This document shows positions 16,338 to 25,414 of a stretch of 35,903 nucleotides of DNA, in pieces. The position numbers were made by a program, and so were the translations under genes. The first letter of the stretch is position 1; each line of letters opens with the position of its first letter. The notes beneath the pieces are model-generated. The model searched no databases, had not been told where the DNA came from, and saw nothing but the letters and a program-made list of their open reading frames with translations. Source of the stretch: Candidatus Obscuribacter sp. (GTDB lineage Bacteria; Cyanobacteriota; Vampirovibrionia; Obscuribacterales; Obscuribacteraceae); the NCBI GenBank assembly GCA_021772135.1, contig JADYXQ010000321.1, positions 1 through 35,903 on the forward strand, read 5' to 3'.

Positions 16338-16916
16338 ATGAATTCTCGACCCCTTTTGCTGACCGCAACTCTCCTGGCTGGCGTGGTTTGGTCTGGCGGG
16401 CAAAGCTCGCCTTCGCAATCAATGGGAGCTCAAGTGCCTGTCACATTCAGCGGCGGTTTCGACACCGATGGTCGCGATCACGGGCGTCCGGTTGCTCTGA
16501 TTGCAGGCGCACTGGGAGTGCCTGATGACGTCTTCCGTCAGGCTTTCAGCCATGTGCACCCTGCCCCTGCGGGAAGCAGGCCGAGCGAAGAGCAAGCGCG
16601 CCAGAACAAAGATGCGCTGCTCAACGCGCTCAGACCATACGGCATAACTAATGAACGTCTGGACGAAGTCTCCAACTATTATCGCTACAATCGCAGCCGT
16701 GGCGAGTTCTGGCCCGTAAGCATACCAGCGGCCTACGCTCTGGTTAACGATGGCATGGTCAAAAAATTCGTTGTAACCGCTGGTGGTGCCGGCTTCAACT
16801 CGCCTCCCACTATCGCCGTCGCCGGCGTATCTGTATCTAACTCTCACAGCAAAGTGAAGCTCTCTTTCGGCCCCGATCTGGCTAAAAATGGTGCGGTTAC
16901 ATCAATTGAAAATTGA
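16338..16916 (+). CDS. Conserved secreted protein of unknown function
   Basis: A 192-residue protein with a signal peptide (residues 1-20, MNSRPLLLTATLLAGVVWSGG) and no lipobox Cys. The central block has an unusually strongly patterned sequence: RDHGRPVALIAGALGVP, AFSHVHPAPAG, then EVSNYYRYNRSRGEFWP. I recall similar blocks in conserved hypothetical proteins of Planctomycetes and related bacteria, with no established function. The C-terminal VTAGGAGFNSPPTIAV is a GxGY-PP-type beta segment resembling those in secreted adhesive or carbohydrate-related proteins. CAGGAGAG precedes ATG 16338 at good spacing. Invariant His, Arg and Tyr residues suggest an active or ligand site, but that is inference. 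Confidence 0.75.
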   Translation: MNSRPLLLTATLLAGVVWSGGQSSPSQSMGAQVPVTFSGGFDTDGRDHGRPVALIAGALGVPDDVFRQAFSHVHPAPAGSRPSEEQARQNKDALLNALRPYGITNERLDEVSNYYRYNRSRGEFWPVSIPAAYALVNDGMVKKFVVTAGGAGFNSPPTIAVAGVSVSNSHSKVKLSFGPDLAKNGAVTSIEN

Positions 16917-16982
16917 ATTTTTAGGGCTGGAAATAGCGGCGATCGGACTAAAAATTTAAAATTTGATCCTGGCATATCATTT

Positions 16983-18284
16983 TTATTCTTCTTCGCCGAA
17001 GCTGCTGTGCATAATCTTAGATGCCCGATCGGCGTCAGCGGCGCTGACCACGCAAGTTAGTTTCATTTCGCTGGTGGCAATCATTTTGATATTGATGCCG
17101 GCTGCGCCAAAAGAATTGAAAATCGTAGCAGCGATGCCAGACTGCCCTGCCAGCCCAGCACCAATTAAGCTGACCTTGGCAATGTCAGGATCGGAAATTA
17201 CTGATGAGGCGTCGAGATCATCTTTGATTGATTCTAGAGTTTTGATTGTTTGATCAAGATCGCTTACGTGCACGGTAAAAGTAATGTTGTTGTGACCGGC
17301 AGTAGGATGAAAAGCCTGCATGATCATATCGATAACGATATTGTTTTCGGCCAGGGCCTGCATGATGCGGCCGGCAATGCCTGGCTTGTCCGGTACGTTC
17401 ATGATGGTCACGCACGACTGGTCTTTGTCCACAGCCACGCCGCTTATGCTGCGGTAAATTTCCATATTTTCACCATCCCCTTCATCAATCACTGTGCCTT
17501 CATGATCAGGCTTGAATGTATTGCGTACACGCATGCGCACTTTATACTGTCTGGCCAGTTCCACCGCCCGTGGATGCAGCACCTGAGCCCCTAATCTGGC
17601 CATTTCAATTACTTCGCCATACGAAACTCGCTTGAGCAATCTGGCTTCGGCAATGACATTGGGGTCGGCGGTGTAAATACCATCTACGTCAGTATAAATA
17701 TCGCAAACATCGGCGCCGATAGCGGCAGCTAGAGCGCACGCCGTTGTGTCACTGCCACCGCGGCCCAGGGTGGTGATGTCACCATCGGCGGTGACACCCT
17801 GAAATCCGGCCACCACTAAGACATCGTTATGCTCTAGAGCCCTGTTCAAGTTTGCGCTATTGATATCAACGATACGGGCCTTGCTGTGCACCTTTTCAGT
17901 GAAGATGCCAATCTGACTGGCAGTGAAAGAACGCGATCGAATGCCCAGTTCTTGCAATGTCATGGCTAAAAGAGTAATAGATATTTGTTCGCCGGTAGAC
18001 AAAAGCGAATCGAGTTCACGGCGATCAGGGCTTTTAGCGCACTGGCTACCGAGCTTGAGCAAATAATCGGTAGTATCACCCATGGCCGAAACAACAACGA
18101 GAATTTTTGCGCCTGCAGTCAATCGGTCTCGCACAATTTCTGCCACATGTTGAATACGAGCGAGATTTTTCACCGAAGTGCCGCCGAATTTGAGCACCGA
18201 AACTGAAATTCTTTCTCGCTGAAGCGCCGTGGTACTGCTAATTGCAGCTATTTCGGCATTATTCACAAGTTGCCACCAGACCAT
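16983..18284 (-). CDS. lysC: Aspartate kinase
   Basis: A 433-residue enzyme phosphorylating L-aspartate, the first step to threonine, methionine and lysine. The kinase domain starts with KFGGTSV (Lys32), followed by STGEQIS and the ATP-site TLGRGGSDTTACALA. Two C-terminal ACT domains begin near residue 295 (VTIMNVPDKPGIAGRIM), the usual site of feedback inhibition by lysine or threonine. ATG 18284 overlaps the thrB stop by 26 nt. A GTG at 18266 is an alternative, and the conserved fold begins only at about residue 26. It is the last gene of hom-thrC-thrB-lysC. It is a monofunctional kinase without the fused homoserine dehydrogenase seen in ThrA/MetL. Confidence 0.95.
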   Translation of the reverse strand: MVWWQLVNNAEIAAISSTTALQRERISVSVLKFGGTSVKNLARIQHVAEIVRDRLTAGAKILVVVSAMGDTTDYLLKLGSQCAKSPDRRELDSLLSTGEQISITLLAMTLQELGIRSRSFTASQIGIFTEKVHSKARIVDINSANLNRALEHNDVLVVAGFQGVTADGDITTLGRGGSDTTACALAAAIGADVCDIYTDVDGIYTADPNVIAEARLLKRVSYGEVIEMARLGAQVLHPRAVELARQYKVRMRVRNTFKPDHEGTVIDEGDGENMEIYRSISGVAVDKDQSCVTIMNVPDKPGIAGRIMQALAENNIVIDMIMQAFHPTAGHNNITFTVHVSDLDQTIKTLESIKDDLDASSVISDPDIAKVSLIGAGLAGQSGIAATIFNSFGAAGINIKMIATSEMKLTCVVSAADADRASKIMHSSFGEEE

Positions 18285-19221
18285 TTTTATCTACCGTTAA
18301 ATCTAAAATTTGCGGTATGAGCTGCCGTTTTTGCGCCCAATCACTCAAGTAAGTTTTGATTTCAGCCTTGTGTTTCTCATGAACCACGATCAAACTGGAT
18401 GAACCAGCACCACTCAGTACACATCCTAGAATCGGCATGGTAGCAAGATCGCGGCGCAGGGCGGCCAACTCAGGCACCAGATGAATGCGATAAGGCTCGT
18501 GCAACTGATCACTGAGCGCTTCTTTAAGAATATCATCGTCGCCTTTGACCACCGCTGCAACCAGAAGCGCGGTTCGTTGAATATTATTGACTGCCTGACT
18601 CATCTCTACCCTGCGAGGGAGCACGCGCCTGGCCTCCGCGGTAGATAGTTCATAACCGGGCACCACCACCAGAGTGTGCCATTTGTCTGGCCAGTCAAGG
18701 CGAGAAGTAAGTGCCTGATGGCCCCTTTTACTGTAACCGGAGACGATAAAACCACCCATTAAGCAAGCAGCCACGTTGTCCGGGTGTCCTTCTAATCTAG
18801 CGGCCGCGGCTAAAATTTGGTCACGGTCAGGGGGCGCACTGCTACTGAAAGCTTGAGCAGCCCACAAAGCAGCAAGAATTGCTGTGCTGCTGCTGCCCAA
18901 TCCCCGAGCAAGAGGAATATCGGTTTCGATGGTGATGCGTAGGCGTTTAACTATATCCGCAGACTCTAAAGAAGCGGAGGCGGCGAAATAATCGAGAAAG
19001 ACTTTATAGATCAAATTTTCTTCGCTATTGCTGAGGTTCTGAGCCAGAGGTCCAGCAAGTGTGATCAAAGCTTGCTGAGCACTATCGTGCACAAGTTCAA
19101 AGGTGACGGTGGTGTAGACAGCCAGAGCCAGACCTAGAGTGTCGAAACCTGGTCCCAGATTAGTGGTGCTTCCGGGTAAGCGCATGGTCAGCCTGCGCAA
19201 TTTATTAGTGTGAGTCTTCAT
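18259..19221 (-). CDS. thrB: Homoserine kinase
   Basis: A 320-residue GHMP-family kinase making O-phosphohomoserine from homoserine and ATP, the substrate of the threonine synthase encoded next door. Visible are the family N-terminal MRLPGSTTNLGPGFDTLG, the ATP loop ARGLGSSSTA (105-114), PDNVAACLMGG, and the C-terminal third motif GCVLSGAGSSSLIV. ATG 19221 starts one base after the thrC stop. A second in-frame ATG (19185) lies just before the first strand. Tight coupling with thrC and overlap with lysC indicate a single transcript. Confidence 0.95.
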   Translation of the reverse strand: MKTHTNKLRRLTMRLPGSTTNLGPGFDTLGLALAVYTTVTFELVHDSAQQALITLAGPLAQNLSNSEENLIYKVFLDYFAASASLESADIVKRLRITIETDIPLARGLGSSSTAILAALWAAQAFSSSAPPDRDQILAAAARLEGHPDNVAACLMGGFIVSGYSKRGHQALTSRLDWPDKWHTLVVVPGYELSTAEARRVLPRRVEMSQAVNNIQRTALLVAAVVKGDDDILKEALSDQLHEPYRIHLVPELAALRRDLATMPILGCVLSGAGSSSLIVVHEKHKAEIKTYLSDWAQKRQLIPQILDLTVDKNGLVATCE

Positions 19222-19222
19222 T

Positions 19223-20296
19223 TTAGAGTGCCATGACTTTTTTCAAAGGTGCAAGGTCGGCTTCTACAGGCGATAAATCAACCACTGTCACTTTCTGCGC
19301 CGTGTCCGGATCTTTCAGACCATTACCGGTGAGCACACAAGTGACAAGAGAGTGAGGCGGTATCAAACCGCTTTTCAGATGTTTAATTAAACCAGCCAGA
19401 GAAGCGGCACTGGACGGTTCGCAGAAAATTCCCTCGGCGCTTCCAAGCATTTTATAAGCAGCTAAAATTTCGTCATCGGTAACCGCATCAATTTTGCCAT
19501 TCGACTCTTGCTGGGCCTGTACTGCTTCTTGCCAGCTGGCCGGATTGCCGATGCGAATGGCTGTGCCTATGGTTTCCGGATTTTTGATGGGCTCGCCGCG
19601 CACAATGGCAGCCGATCCTTCAGCCTCAAAACCATGCATGCGTGGGGCGTCAGAGGTAATTCCCAATTCTCGATAAAGTTTGAAACCGCGCCAGTAAGCG
19701 CAGATATTGCCGGCGTTGCCTACGGGAATGCAAAGATAATCAGGCTGGCGACCGAGGTGCTCAACCACTTCGAAGGCCGCCGTCTTCTGGCCCTCCAGGC
19801 GGTATGGATTAATCGAATTGACTACGGTGACAGGCGTCACTGCCGCTAGCTCGCGCACCAAATCTAGTGCTCTGTCAAAATTGCCTTTGATGGCAATAAT
19901 TTGAGCGCCGTAATGAATGGCCTGGGCCAACTTGCCCAGAGCCACATAACCATGAGGGAGGAGAACATAACATCTGAGGCCGGCCTTAGTGGCAAAAGCG
20001 GCAGCCGAGGCACTGGTATTACCGGTGGAGGCACAGATAACTGCCTTAGCTCCTTCCTCTACTGCCTTAGATATGGCCAGAGTCATACCTCTATCTTTAA
20101 AACTGCCTGTAGGATTAAGCCCTTCCAATTTAAAAAAGAGCTCTAAATTAGGGTAACCCAAAAGTTTAGGAATGTTGACGGCTTGCACCAGCGGGGTATT
20201 ACCTTCACCCAGCGTGACCACCGGAGTAGCGGCTGTGACCGGGAGATGCTGGCGATACTTTTCAATCAAACCGCTTTTTTTGTACGTAGTTTGCAT
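19223..20296 (-). CDS. thrC: Threonine synthase
   Basis: A 357-residue PLP enzyme converting O-phosphohomoserine to threonine. The Schiff-base lysine is in SFKDRGMT (Lys67), phosphate-binding [10 protein letters not shown] follows, and GNAGN and the C-terminal [12 protein letters not shown] segment are typical of the short class of threonine synthase (about 350 residues, found in Bacillus and cyanobacteria). ATG 20296 has AGGAAG about 7 nt upstream. A GTG directly before it is also in frame. It lies 24 nt after hom. No S-adenosylmethionine regulatory extension is present. Confidence 0.95.
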   Translation of the reverse strand: MQTTYKKSGLIEKYRQHLPVTAATPVVTLGEGNTPLVQAVNIPKLLGYPNLELFFKLEGLNPTGSFKDRGMTLAISKAVEEGAKAVICASTGNTSASAAAFATKAGLRCYVLLPHGYVALGKLAQAIHYGAQIIAIKGNFDRALDLVRELAAVTPVTVVNSINPYRLEGQKTAAFEVVEHLGRQPDYLCIPVGNAGNICAYWRGFKLYRELGITSDAPRMHGFEAEGSAAIVRGEPIKNPETIGTAIRIGNPASWQEAVQAQQESNGKIDAVTDDEILAAYKMLGSAEGIFCEPSSAASLAGLIKHLKSGLIPPHSLVTCVLTGNGLKDPDTAQKVTVVDLSPVEADLAPLKKVMAL

Positions 20297-20320
20297 CACT
20301 TCTTCCTACTATTTATTTTA

Positions 20321-21601
20321 CTAAGCTGGTTTATAAATGCGAATGGCGCTAACCACAGAGTCAAGAAAAGCGCACTGCTTGAGCTCAGCCAGTGCCGCAT
20401 CCATGTCACTACCAACGACACCGTGAGTGAGAATGACGATAGTGGCACGCCCGGCAATCACTCCACGCTGAATAATGCTCTGAATGCTAATCTGATGGTT
20501 GCCGAAAATTGTGCCGATGGTGCCTATTACCCCCGGGGTATCGGCTACTGAAAGGCGTAAGAAATAAGGACTGATCCAATCACCAGGCGAGGCCGTGGCG
20601 GCCCATTCGCTGGTGATGCTGGGTTGGAAATAGCTGGCAAAATCAGGCAGTTTGAGAGCACTCTCTAAATTGATAATGTCACCTACCACCGCTGAAGCGG
20701 TGGGCAGGCTGCCCGCTCCAGGGCCGACCATAATAATTTCACCAACAGCGTCACCAGTGACCAGAATGCAATTATTTGATCCTGATACTGCTGCCAGTGG
20801 GTGGCTCAATGGCACCAGAGTAGGATGGACGCGCACGGCAAGCGCTCCATTTTTATCACCTGGTCTGGTATTGCGGGCAGTGCCGACTAATTTTATGCGA
20901 TAGCCGAATTCTTTAGCTAGAGCCAGGTCATCAGGTGTGATTTTGCGAATACCTTCGCGAAAAATATCAGCCGGTTTGACAAAACGCTGAAAAGAAAGCG
21001 CCGCCAGAATTGACAATTTATAAGCCACGTCGTGACCGTCCACATCGGCAGATGGGTCAGACTCAGCGAAACCGAGGCGTTGAGCTTCGGCCAGCGCGGC
21101 GTCGTAGCTGAGCCCTTTTTCTTCCATATTGGACAAAATAAAATTGGTGGTGCCATTAAGAATGCCTGTTACGGCAGAAAACTGATTGGCTCCAAGACCC
21201 CTCTGAATTGTCGATATAAGAGGAATGCCGCCTGCCACAGAAGCTTCGAAGAAAATCGTTACGCTTTTTTCGCGCGCCAGTTGAAACAGGCTGGGACCAT
21301 GCTTCGCCAGTACTTCTTTATTAGCGGTGACTACATGTTTACGTTTTGCCAGCGCGCGTTTGATGTATGAAAGAGCCGGTTCTTCGCCGCCCATGACTTC
21401 TACCAGAACTTCAACTTCAGGGTCATCAATTATTTCGGAAACATCAGAAGTAATAGGGCATCCAGGATTGGACAGACGTTCTTTATCAAGGTCACGCACA
21501 GCAATCTTTTTCAATTGCAAATGTTTGTGCTGATTTAAAAGTTGCACCACTCCACTGCCGACTGTTCCCAGTCCGATCATGCCGAGCACCACACGTGCCA
21601 T
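20321..21601 (-). CDS. hom: Homoserine dehydrogenase
   Basis: A 426-residue NAD(P)-dependent enzyme reducing aspartate semialdehyde to homoserine. The Rossmann motif GLGTVGSG (10-17), VTANKEVL with the conserved Lys95, GILNGTTNFIL, and SADVDGHDVAYKLSILA with catalytic Lys195 are all intact. A C-terminal ACT domain (about 350-426, from LSVADTPGVIGTIG) gives likely threonine feedback. It is the first gene of the threonine operon, with ATG 21601. The 116-nt divergent region to the flavoprotein gene holds GATAAT hexamers but no convincing full promoter. Confidence 0.95.
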   Translation of the reverse strand: MARVVLGMIGLGTVGSGVVQLLNQHKHLQLKKIAVRDLDKERLSNPGCPITSDVSEIIDDPEVEVLVEVMGGEEPALSYIKRALAKRKHVVTANKEVLAKHGPSLFQLAREKSVTIFFEASVAGGIPLISTIQRGLGANQFSAVTGILNGTTNFILSNMEEKGLSYDAALAEAQRLGFAESDPSADVDGHDVAYKLSILAALSFQRFVKPADIFREGIRKITPDDLALAKEFGYRIKLVGTARNTRPGDKNGALAVRVHPTLVPLSHPLAAVSGSNNCILVTGDAVGEIIMVGPGAGSLPTASAVVGDIINLESALKLPDFASYFQPSITSEWAATASPGDWISPYFLRLSVADTPGVIGTIGTIFGNHQISIQSIIQRGVIAGRATIVILTHGVVGSDMDAALAELKQCAFLDSVVSAIRIYKPA

Positions 21602-21717
21602 AAGTTAAACCCCGATTATCTAGCTCAGGGGCCAATTATCGCTGATTTGCATTGTTCAGAGGTCTTAAAAGTTGAACAGTAAAGGCCGCTGTTAACAATA
21701 AGAGCTAGAATTACTGT

Positions 21718-22986
21718 ATGCCAAGCCCACCGACAAATAGCTCGCTTTTTTCAGTGGCCATAATCGGCGGTGGCCCAGCCGGTCTGATGGCGGCCGAGGT
21801 GCTGGCCAGCGCGGGTGCGAGCGTTGATGTATATGAAGCCATGCCCACACTTGGTCGCAAATTCTTGCGTGCCGGCCTCGGCGGACTGAATATTACTCAT
21901 AGTGAAGCATTTGTAGATTTTTGCTCACGTTATGGTGATAAGCAAAACGAGATGCAGAAATTTCTCGATGACTTTCCTCCAGATGCCTTGCGCCACTGGG
22001 TGCACGAACTGGGAATCGAGACATTTGTCGGTTCTTCCGGCCGCATTTTTCCTAATGAGATGAAAGCCGCACCGCTTTTAAGAGCTTGGATCCACCGCCT
22101 GCGCAGCGTCGGTGTGCGTTTTCATCTCAGTCACCGCTGGAGTGGTTTTGATGGCAAAAAATTATGTTTTGCCACCCCGAAAGGCGAGTTTGCCATTGAG
22201 CCTGGTGCGGCCATATTGGCCCTTGGCGGGGCCAGCTGGCCGCAGTTAGGTTCTACCGGCAGCTGGCTGCCATGGCTGGAAGAGCGCGGTGTGCAAGCTG
22301 CGCCCTGGCAAAGTGCAAATTGCGGCTTTGACGTCAGCTGGAGTGCGCATTTGAGCGAAAAATTTGACGGCACTCCCCTTAAATCGGTGGCTCTTACATT
22401 TACCGATCTAGACGGCGTCACCGAAAGCAGGCAAGGCGAGATGCTGGTGAAAGAATACGGACTGGAGGGCAGTCTTATTTATGCTTTTTCACGGCGCTTG
22501 CGCGAATCTATCAAGAAGCATGGCCAGGCTACTTTTACTCTAGATCTGCAGCCCGCTCGCAGTGCCGAACGCGTTTTAGCTGACCTGGCGCGCCCTCGCG
22601 GAAACCGATCGCTTTCAAGGCACCTGCAAGGTTGCCTTGGTATTGACGGCCTCAAGCGAGCTTTGCTCTATGAAGTGATGAGCCGCCAAGAGCTAGACGA
22701 TATGGCCGCACTGGCGAAATATATCAAAGCTTTGCCCATTACCTTGCGGTCCACCCGGCCCCTGGCTGAAGCTATCAGTACCGCCGGTGGTGTCTGCTTC
22801 AGCGCTCTCGATAGAAATTTGATGATCAAAGCCCTGCCTGGCATTTTTGTGGCCGGGGAAATGCTCGACTGGGAGGCACCCACCGGCGGCTATCTGCTCA
22901 CTGGTTGTTTCGCTACCGGAAAGCGAGCCGGGCTTGGTGCCTGGCAGTGGCTGACTGAGCAAAATATTATTTCGGAACCTTCTTAA
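21718..22986 (+). CDS. FAD-dependent oxidoreductase, BaiN/HI0933 (YhiN) family, TIGR03862-like
   Basis: A 422-residue flavoprotein. The FAD-binding GGGPAG (17-22) with Glu40 at the strand-2 end, then GRKFLRAGLGGLNITHSE, is the family signature. ALGGASWPQLGSTG and the C-terminal GGYLLTGCFATGKRAG complete the flavin site. The middle region about 200-340 is the beta-barrel insert typical of HI0933-like proteins. The THSE variant and the KFLRAG form place it near the TIGR03862 subgroup. Family members include bile-acid 7-dehydroxylation BaiN in clostridia, but most have no known substrate. Its stop lies 2 nt from that of the convergent rhomboid gene. Confidence 0.9.
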   Translation: MPSPPTNSSLFSVAIIGGGPAGLMAAEVLASAGASVDVYEAMPTLGRKFLRAGLGGLNITHSEAFVDFCSRYGDKQNEMQKFLDDFPPDALRHWVHELGIETFVGSSGRIFPNEMKAAPLLRAWIHRLRSVGVRFHLSHRWSGFDGKKLCFATPKGEFAIEPGAAILALGGASWPQLGSTGSWLPWLEERGVQAAPWQSANCGFDVSWSAHLSEKFDGTPLKSVALTFTDLDGVTESRQGEMLVKEYGLEGSLIYAFSRRLRESIKKHGQATFTLDLQPARSAERVLADLARPRGNRSLSRHLQGCLGIDGLKRALLYEVMSRQELDDMAALAKYIKALPITLRSTRPLAEAISTAGGVCFSALDRNLMIKALPGIFVAGEMLDWEAPTGGYLLTGCFATGKRAGLGAWQWLTEQNIISEPS

Positions 22987-22988
22987 AC

Positions 22989-24620
22989 TTAACCGCCAAT
23001 GAATTTCTGCGTGCCGTCGATAGCTTCTTTTGACGGGGTGCGGATAGAAGTTATGGCACCTAATGCGATACCACCAAGCAATCCACCTAGGTGAGCGAAT
23101 ACGGCAATGTGGGGAATGAAGCGATCCATCACCAGTTGAGAGAGTGCGATGATTCCCATGAAAATCAAATAGCGCTCACGTAACGAGCCAGGAAGTATCG
23201 CCTTCAACTTGTAGATACCAACAGCCACGGCACCGAATATGGCAAGAATTGCTCCTGAGGCACCTACGGCAGGAATACCCGGGCTGAGAAATAAGTGCGC
23301 CAGACCGGAAAGTACACCGCCGACAAAATAGATGGCTAAAAATCTATTGGTGCCGAAAATATTTTCAGTGATGCGGCCAAAGGCATGGAGACCAAGCATA
23401 TTGACGCCCAGGTGAATGGCTGAGCTGTGCAAAAACATATAAGTGACCAGGCGCCAGTATTGTCCGTGTTTTATTACGGCATCAGAAAGTAGTCCTCCCT
23501 CGAAAATAGCTTGGCCAAAGCTCGAGGTCAGCTGCAAATAATTCTGCGGATTCGAGAGCAGAAATACGGCGATATTGGCAAATAAGATGGCGTTGACCAC
23601 AGGTGAGCTGCGGCGTGGTGCCAAAATTTCTTGAATAAAAGCACCGCGCTGAAAATGGGCCCAGATATCTTTAACTTCAGCCCGACAGTCCTCCGGGCTA
23701 AAAGCTACGTCCTGACCAGGTTGACCTGAAAGAGCGAAATTTAAGCGCTTACGCAGAATTGGCACTTCGGTTTTTGTCAGCGCCTGCTCAAAGGCCGCCT
23801 GGGCCTGAGCGACTTCACCTTCTTTTTGCAAACAGCGGCCGGTCCAATAAAGAGAGAGCGCTTCGGGCAGAGCGGCATTGGTTTCAGCGGTTATTGCCAG
23901 CAATTGATTGACATAATTTCGCGATCCACATAGGGCAAAGAAGGGCAAAAGAGCGTTGGCTAAAAAATCGAGCGGTGTAATTGATTCATCAAAGCGAGAC
24001 TGCCTCAAACATTCGGCTGCTTTGTGATAAAGACCAAGCTCAATGTAAGCGCGCGACGCCGAAAAATAGAGCAAAGGCGAGGCTTTGCGCGCACCGAAGC
24101 GTAGACCTTCAAAATCGTCCACAACGCTCTGCCAGTGCCAGCAGATAGAATTTCCCATCAACCGATATTGAGTGGGCACGTCCCTCAGCCCGGCCGGCAA
24201 ATGTTTGTAGTTCTGCCATTTGTCTACAAGGGCTTCGCCGGTGGTGGCATCTTCACTTGAAAAAGCAATGTAGCCAGTGACCATATCTTTCCAGAATTGG
24301 CCTGGTACCCCCCAGAATACATATGGCAAAATCTTGCCCCACCTGGCCATTTCTGTAGTATTCATGCGGCTCATAGAGCGCTTTACCTGGCCGAAAACAT
24401 ACCAGGCGGGCACATGGAAGATTAGAAAAAGAAACCAGCCGGCAATTTGCGCTACATAAATATTGCGCAAGAGAATGCCATAGCCGATTGCCAATAGAAC
24501 CAGTACGCACTGAAAAATCAGGCCTTTCCCCCAGGCGAAAGGGGCCATTGAGCGAACACCCAGGGATATACCAGTTAAAATGATCAGCGGCAGCAAGCTG
24601 TAATAATCGTGCAGACTCAT
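22989..24620 (-). CDS. Rhomboid-family intramembrane protease with extended N-terminal region
   Basis: A 543-residue membrane protein. Residues about 5-75 contain two or three hydrophobic segments. About 90-320 is a soluble helical region with TPR-like pairs (SRAYIELGLYHKAAECLRQ; WTGRCLQKEGEVAQAQAAFEQAL). The rhomboid core spans about 340-530, with HSSAIHLGVNMLGL, catalytic Ser455 (GASGA) and His510 (FAHLGG). Both residues are present, so it should cleave transmembrane substrates. The start is ATG 24620, in a 4-nt ATGA overlap with the nanE stop. An in-frame TTG at 24629 is less likely. The helical middle domain may present substrates, but that is inferred. It is the last gene of an operon with nanE and the aldehyde dehydrogenase. 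Confidence 0.88.
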   Translation of the reverse strand: MSLHDYYSLLPLIILTGISLGVRSMAPFAWGKGLIFQCVLVLLAIGYGILLRNIYVAQIAGWFLFLIFHVPAWYVFGQVKRSMSRMNTTEMARWGKILPYVFWGVPGQFWKDMVTGYIAFSSEDATTGEALVDKWQNYKHLPAGLRDVPTQYRLMGNSICWHWQSVVDDFEGLRFGARKASPLLYFSASRAYIELGLYHKAAECLRQSRFDESITPLDFLANALLPFFALCGSRNYVNQLLAITAETNAALPEALSLYWTGRCLQKEGEVAQAQAAFEQALTKTEVPILRKRLNFALSGQPGQDVAFSPEDCRAEVKDIWAHFQRGAFIQEILAPRRSSPVVNAILFANIAVFLLSNPQNYLQLTSSFGQAIFEGGLLSDAVIKHGQYWRLVTYMFLHSSAIHLGVNMLGLHAFGRITENIFGTNRFLAIYFVGGVLSGLAHLFLSPGIPAVGASGAILAIFGAVAVGIYKLKAILPGSLRERYLIFMGIIALSQLVMDRFIPHIAVFAHLGGLLGGIALGAITSIRTPSKEAIDGTQKFIGG

Positions 24621-25405
24621 TGTTGGCAATCAGCCGCTATAGCCTTGAAGGCCGGCAAGCGCGATCGCCTGGAAGGAATTGCTTTGACGAATCGCTCGGT
24701 AATTAGCTGCGGCCGGGTGATGGCCGAGCCCACAACAACGGCGTAGGCTCCGATTTCAAAAGCTCTGGTGAGCTCTTCCGGTGTCCAGACGCGCCCTTCT
24801 AAAATTACCGGAACGTTTAAATGATCAACAAATTCTTTTAACAAATCCATGCCCGGGCCGTGATCTTTTGGCAATTCGGTTTCCTGTGTGTAACCAAAAA
24901 GCGTAGTTGAAATTAAGTCGGCTCCGGCCTCACAGGCCGCTATCCCTTCACCAAAAGTTGCGCAGTCAGCCCAGACAGGGAGTTGGAGCTCGCTATGTAT
25001 GCGTTCAATTGTTTGGGCTAGAGTCTCATTGTCAGCGCGTTTGCGCGCTGTGGCGTCCAGGGCGATAAAGTCTGCGCCAGCTTCAGCTAAGGCTGCCGCG
25101 TCATTGAAGCTGGCGGTGATGTAGACCGATGTCAGTTTATCGGCGGCCGGGATTTCTGATTTTGTCAGACCCACAAGAGGCAGGTGACCGTCAAATAGTT
25201 CGGTAGCGGCCTTCCTAACATAGCGAACATTTTCTACTCCTTCTAATCTCAGAGCCCTGGCACCGCCGTTAATGGCAGAAAGCGACATGGCCAGAATGTG
25301 CTCTGGGCGGTTAAGAGGCTCTCCAATGCTGGCCTGGCAAGATACCACAAGAGCGCCGTCGATTGACTGAAGGCGTTCTTGAAATGACTCCCGAATTTTG
25401 TACAT
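24617..25405 (-). CDS. nanE: N-acetylmannosamine-6-phosphate 2-epimerase
   Basis: A 262-residue TIM-barrel enzyme interconverting ManNAc-6-P and GlcNAc-6-P. The family pattern is clear: LVVSCQASIGEPLNRPEH at the start, the catalytic Lys82 in GLTKSE, FIALDATARKR, TTLFGYTQ, catalytic Glu203 in VILEGRVWTPEE, and the phosphate-binding AVVVGSAITRPQ. ATG 25405 is preferred. GTG 25411 two codons upstream is in frame and overlaps the aldehyde dehydrogenase stop. No sialic-acid lyase, ManNAc kinase, nagA or nagB gene is in the window, so it may serve GlcNAc and envelope sugar recycling instead of sialic acid catabolism. Confidence 0.92.
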   Translation of the reverse strand: MYKIRESFQERLQSIDGALVVSCQASIGEPLNRPEHILAMSLSAINGGARALRLEGVENVRYVRKAATELFDGHLPLVGLTKSEIPAADKLTSVYITASFNDAAALAEAGADFIALDATARKRADNETLAQTIERIHSELQLPVWADCATFGEGIAACEAGADLISTTLFGYTQETELPKDHGPGMDLLKEFVDHLNVPVILEGRVWTPEELTRAFEIGAYAVVVGSAITRPQLITERFVKAIPSRRSRLPAFKAIAADCQQ

Positions 25406-25414
25406 CAGCACTTA

